The notes under the pieces: model-generated
Database searches by the model: none
Told to the model about the DNA's origin: nothing
The model's input: the letters and a program-made list of their open reading frames with translations, nothing else
Shown here: positions 13,637 to 13,708 of the stretch, one piece after another
Layout: each line of letters starts with the position of its first letter
Position numbering within the stretch: position 1 is the stretch's first letter
Program-made: the position numbers and the translations under genes
NCBI GenBank assembly: GCA_045652705.1
Contig: JAZRUV010000010.1
Coordinates: forward strand, 1 to 13,708
Reading direction: 5' to 3'
Length of the DNA: 13,708 nt
Origin: UMGS1649 sp045652705
Lineage (GTDB): Bacteria > Bacillota > Clostridia > TANB77 > CAG-465

Positions 13637-13708
13637 ATGAAATTTATAAAAAAGAAAATAGTGAATAAATTAGTTGTGAAAGACAAATCAACACTTATAT
13701 CTAAAATT
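13637..13708 (+). CDS. Start of an unidentified gene, cut by the window edge
   Basis: ATG 13637 follows AGGAGTG (13625-13631) and opens a frame of 24 codons without a stop to the window end (begins MKFIKKKIVNKLVVKDK). It is Lys-rich with no clear signal peptide in the visible part. It is too short to identify. Confidence 0.55.
   Translation, partial: MKFIKKKIVNKLVVKDKSTLISKI

Overview
This window is chromosomal DNA of an AT-rich, endospore-forming member of the Firmicutes (Clostridia-like). The lineage is suggested by strong A/T third-position bias, AGGAGG-type ribosome binding sites, an alpha/beta small acid-soluble spore protein gene, spoIIAA-spoIIAB, a YtfJ/GerW-type sporulation gene, veg, and recA-recX-scpA. 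The genes look mostly like housekeeping and sporulation genes, with two likely accessory genes among them. No tRNA, rRNA, CRISPR array, transposase or phage gene was seen.

Layout: (1) 1-135, minus strand: 5' part of an alpha/beta SASP gene with a candidate sigma-G promoter. (2) 354-2999: a secreted surface protein with a signal peptide, four Ig-like repeats of about 111 residues, a DUF11-like region and a C-terminal SLH-type region. (3) 3164-4363: a single gene with clearly foreign codon usage. It encodes a five-helix membrane protein with an exported tail made of an 11-unit five-residue repeat, a Pro-rich linker, two cysteine repeats and a small C-terminal domain. (4) 4499-5536: spoIIAA, spoIIAB and a small DUF6514-like gene; the sigF gene normally found third in this operon is absent. 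(5) 5611-7321: two rRNA pseudouridine synthases (RluD/RluA type, then RsuA/RluB type). (6) 7463-7870: an orphan 135-residue protein behind a perfect consensus promoter. (7) 7921-8094, minus strand: rpsU. (8) 8315-9517: a PDZ-containing carboxy-terminal processing protease. (9) 9689-9979: veg. (10) 10230-13564: recA, recX, scpA, a DUF2953-like gene and ytfJ, tightly packed with small gaps or overlaps; scpB, usual next to scpA, is missing. (11) 13637-end: the start of an unidentified gene.

Regulation is unusually readable. Six sigma-A-type promoters have exactly 17-bp spacers (before the SLH gene, the foreign gene, the orphan gene, ctp, veg and recA), and a seventh drives rpsU on the minus strand. 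recA carries a LexA/DinR-like box at its predicted transcription start. Most transcription units end in clear hairpin/T-run terminators.

The least ordinary items are the foreign membrane protein with its period-5 repeat, the -35 element buried in the preceding terminator stem, the spoIIA locus without sigF, scpA without scpB, and the orphan gene at 7463. I did not find convincing evidence of a complete new defence or mobile system. All family names are from reading the translated sequences, without database searches.
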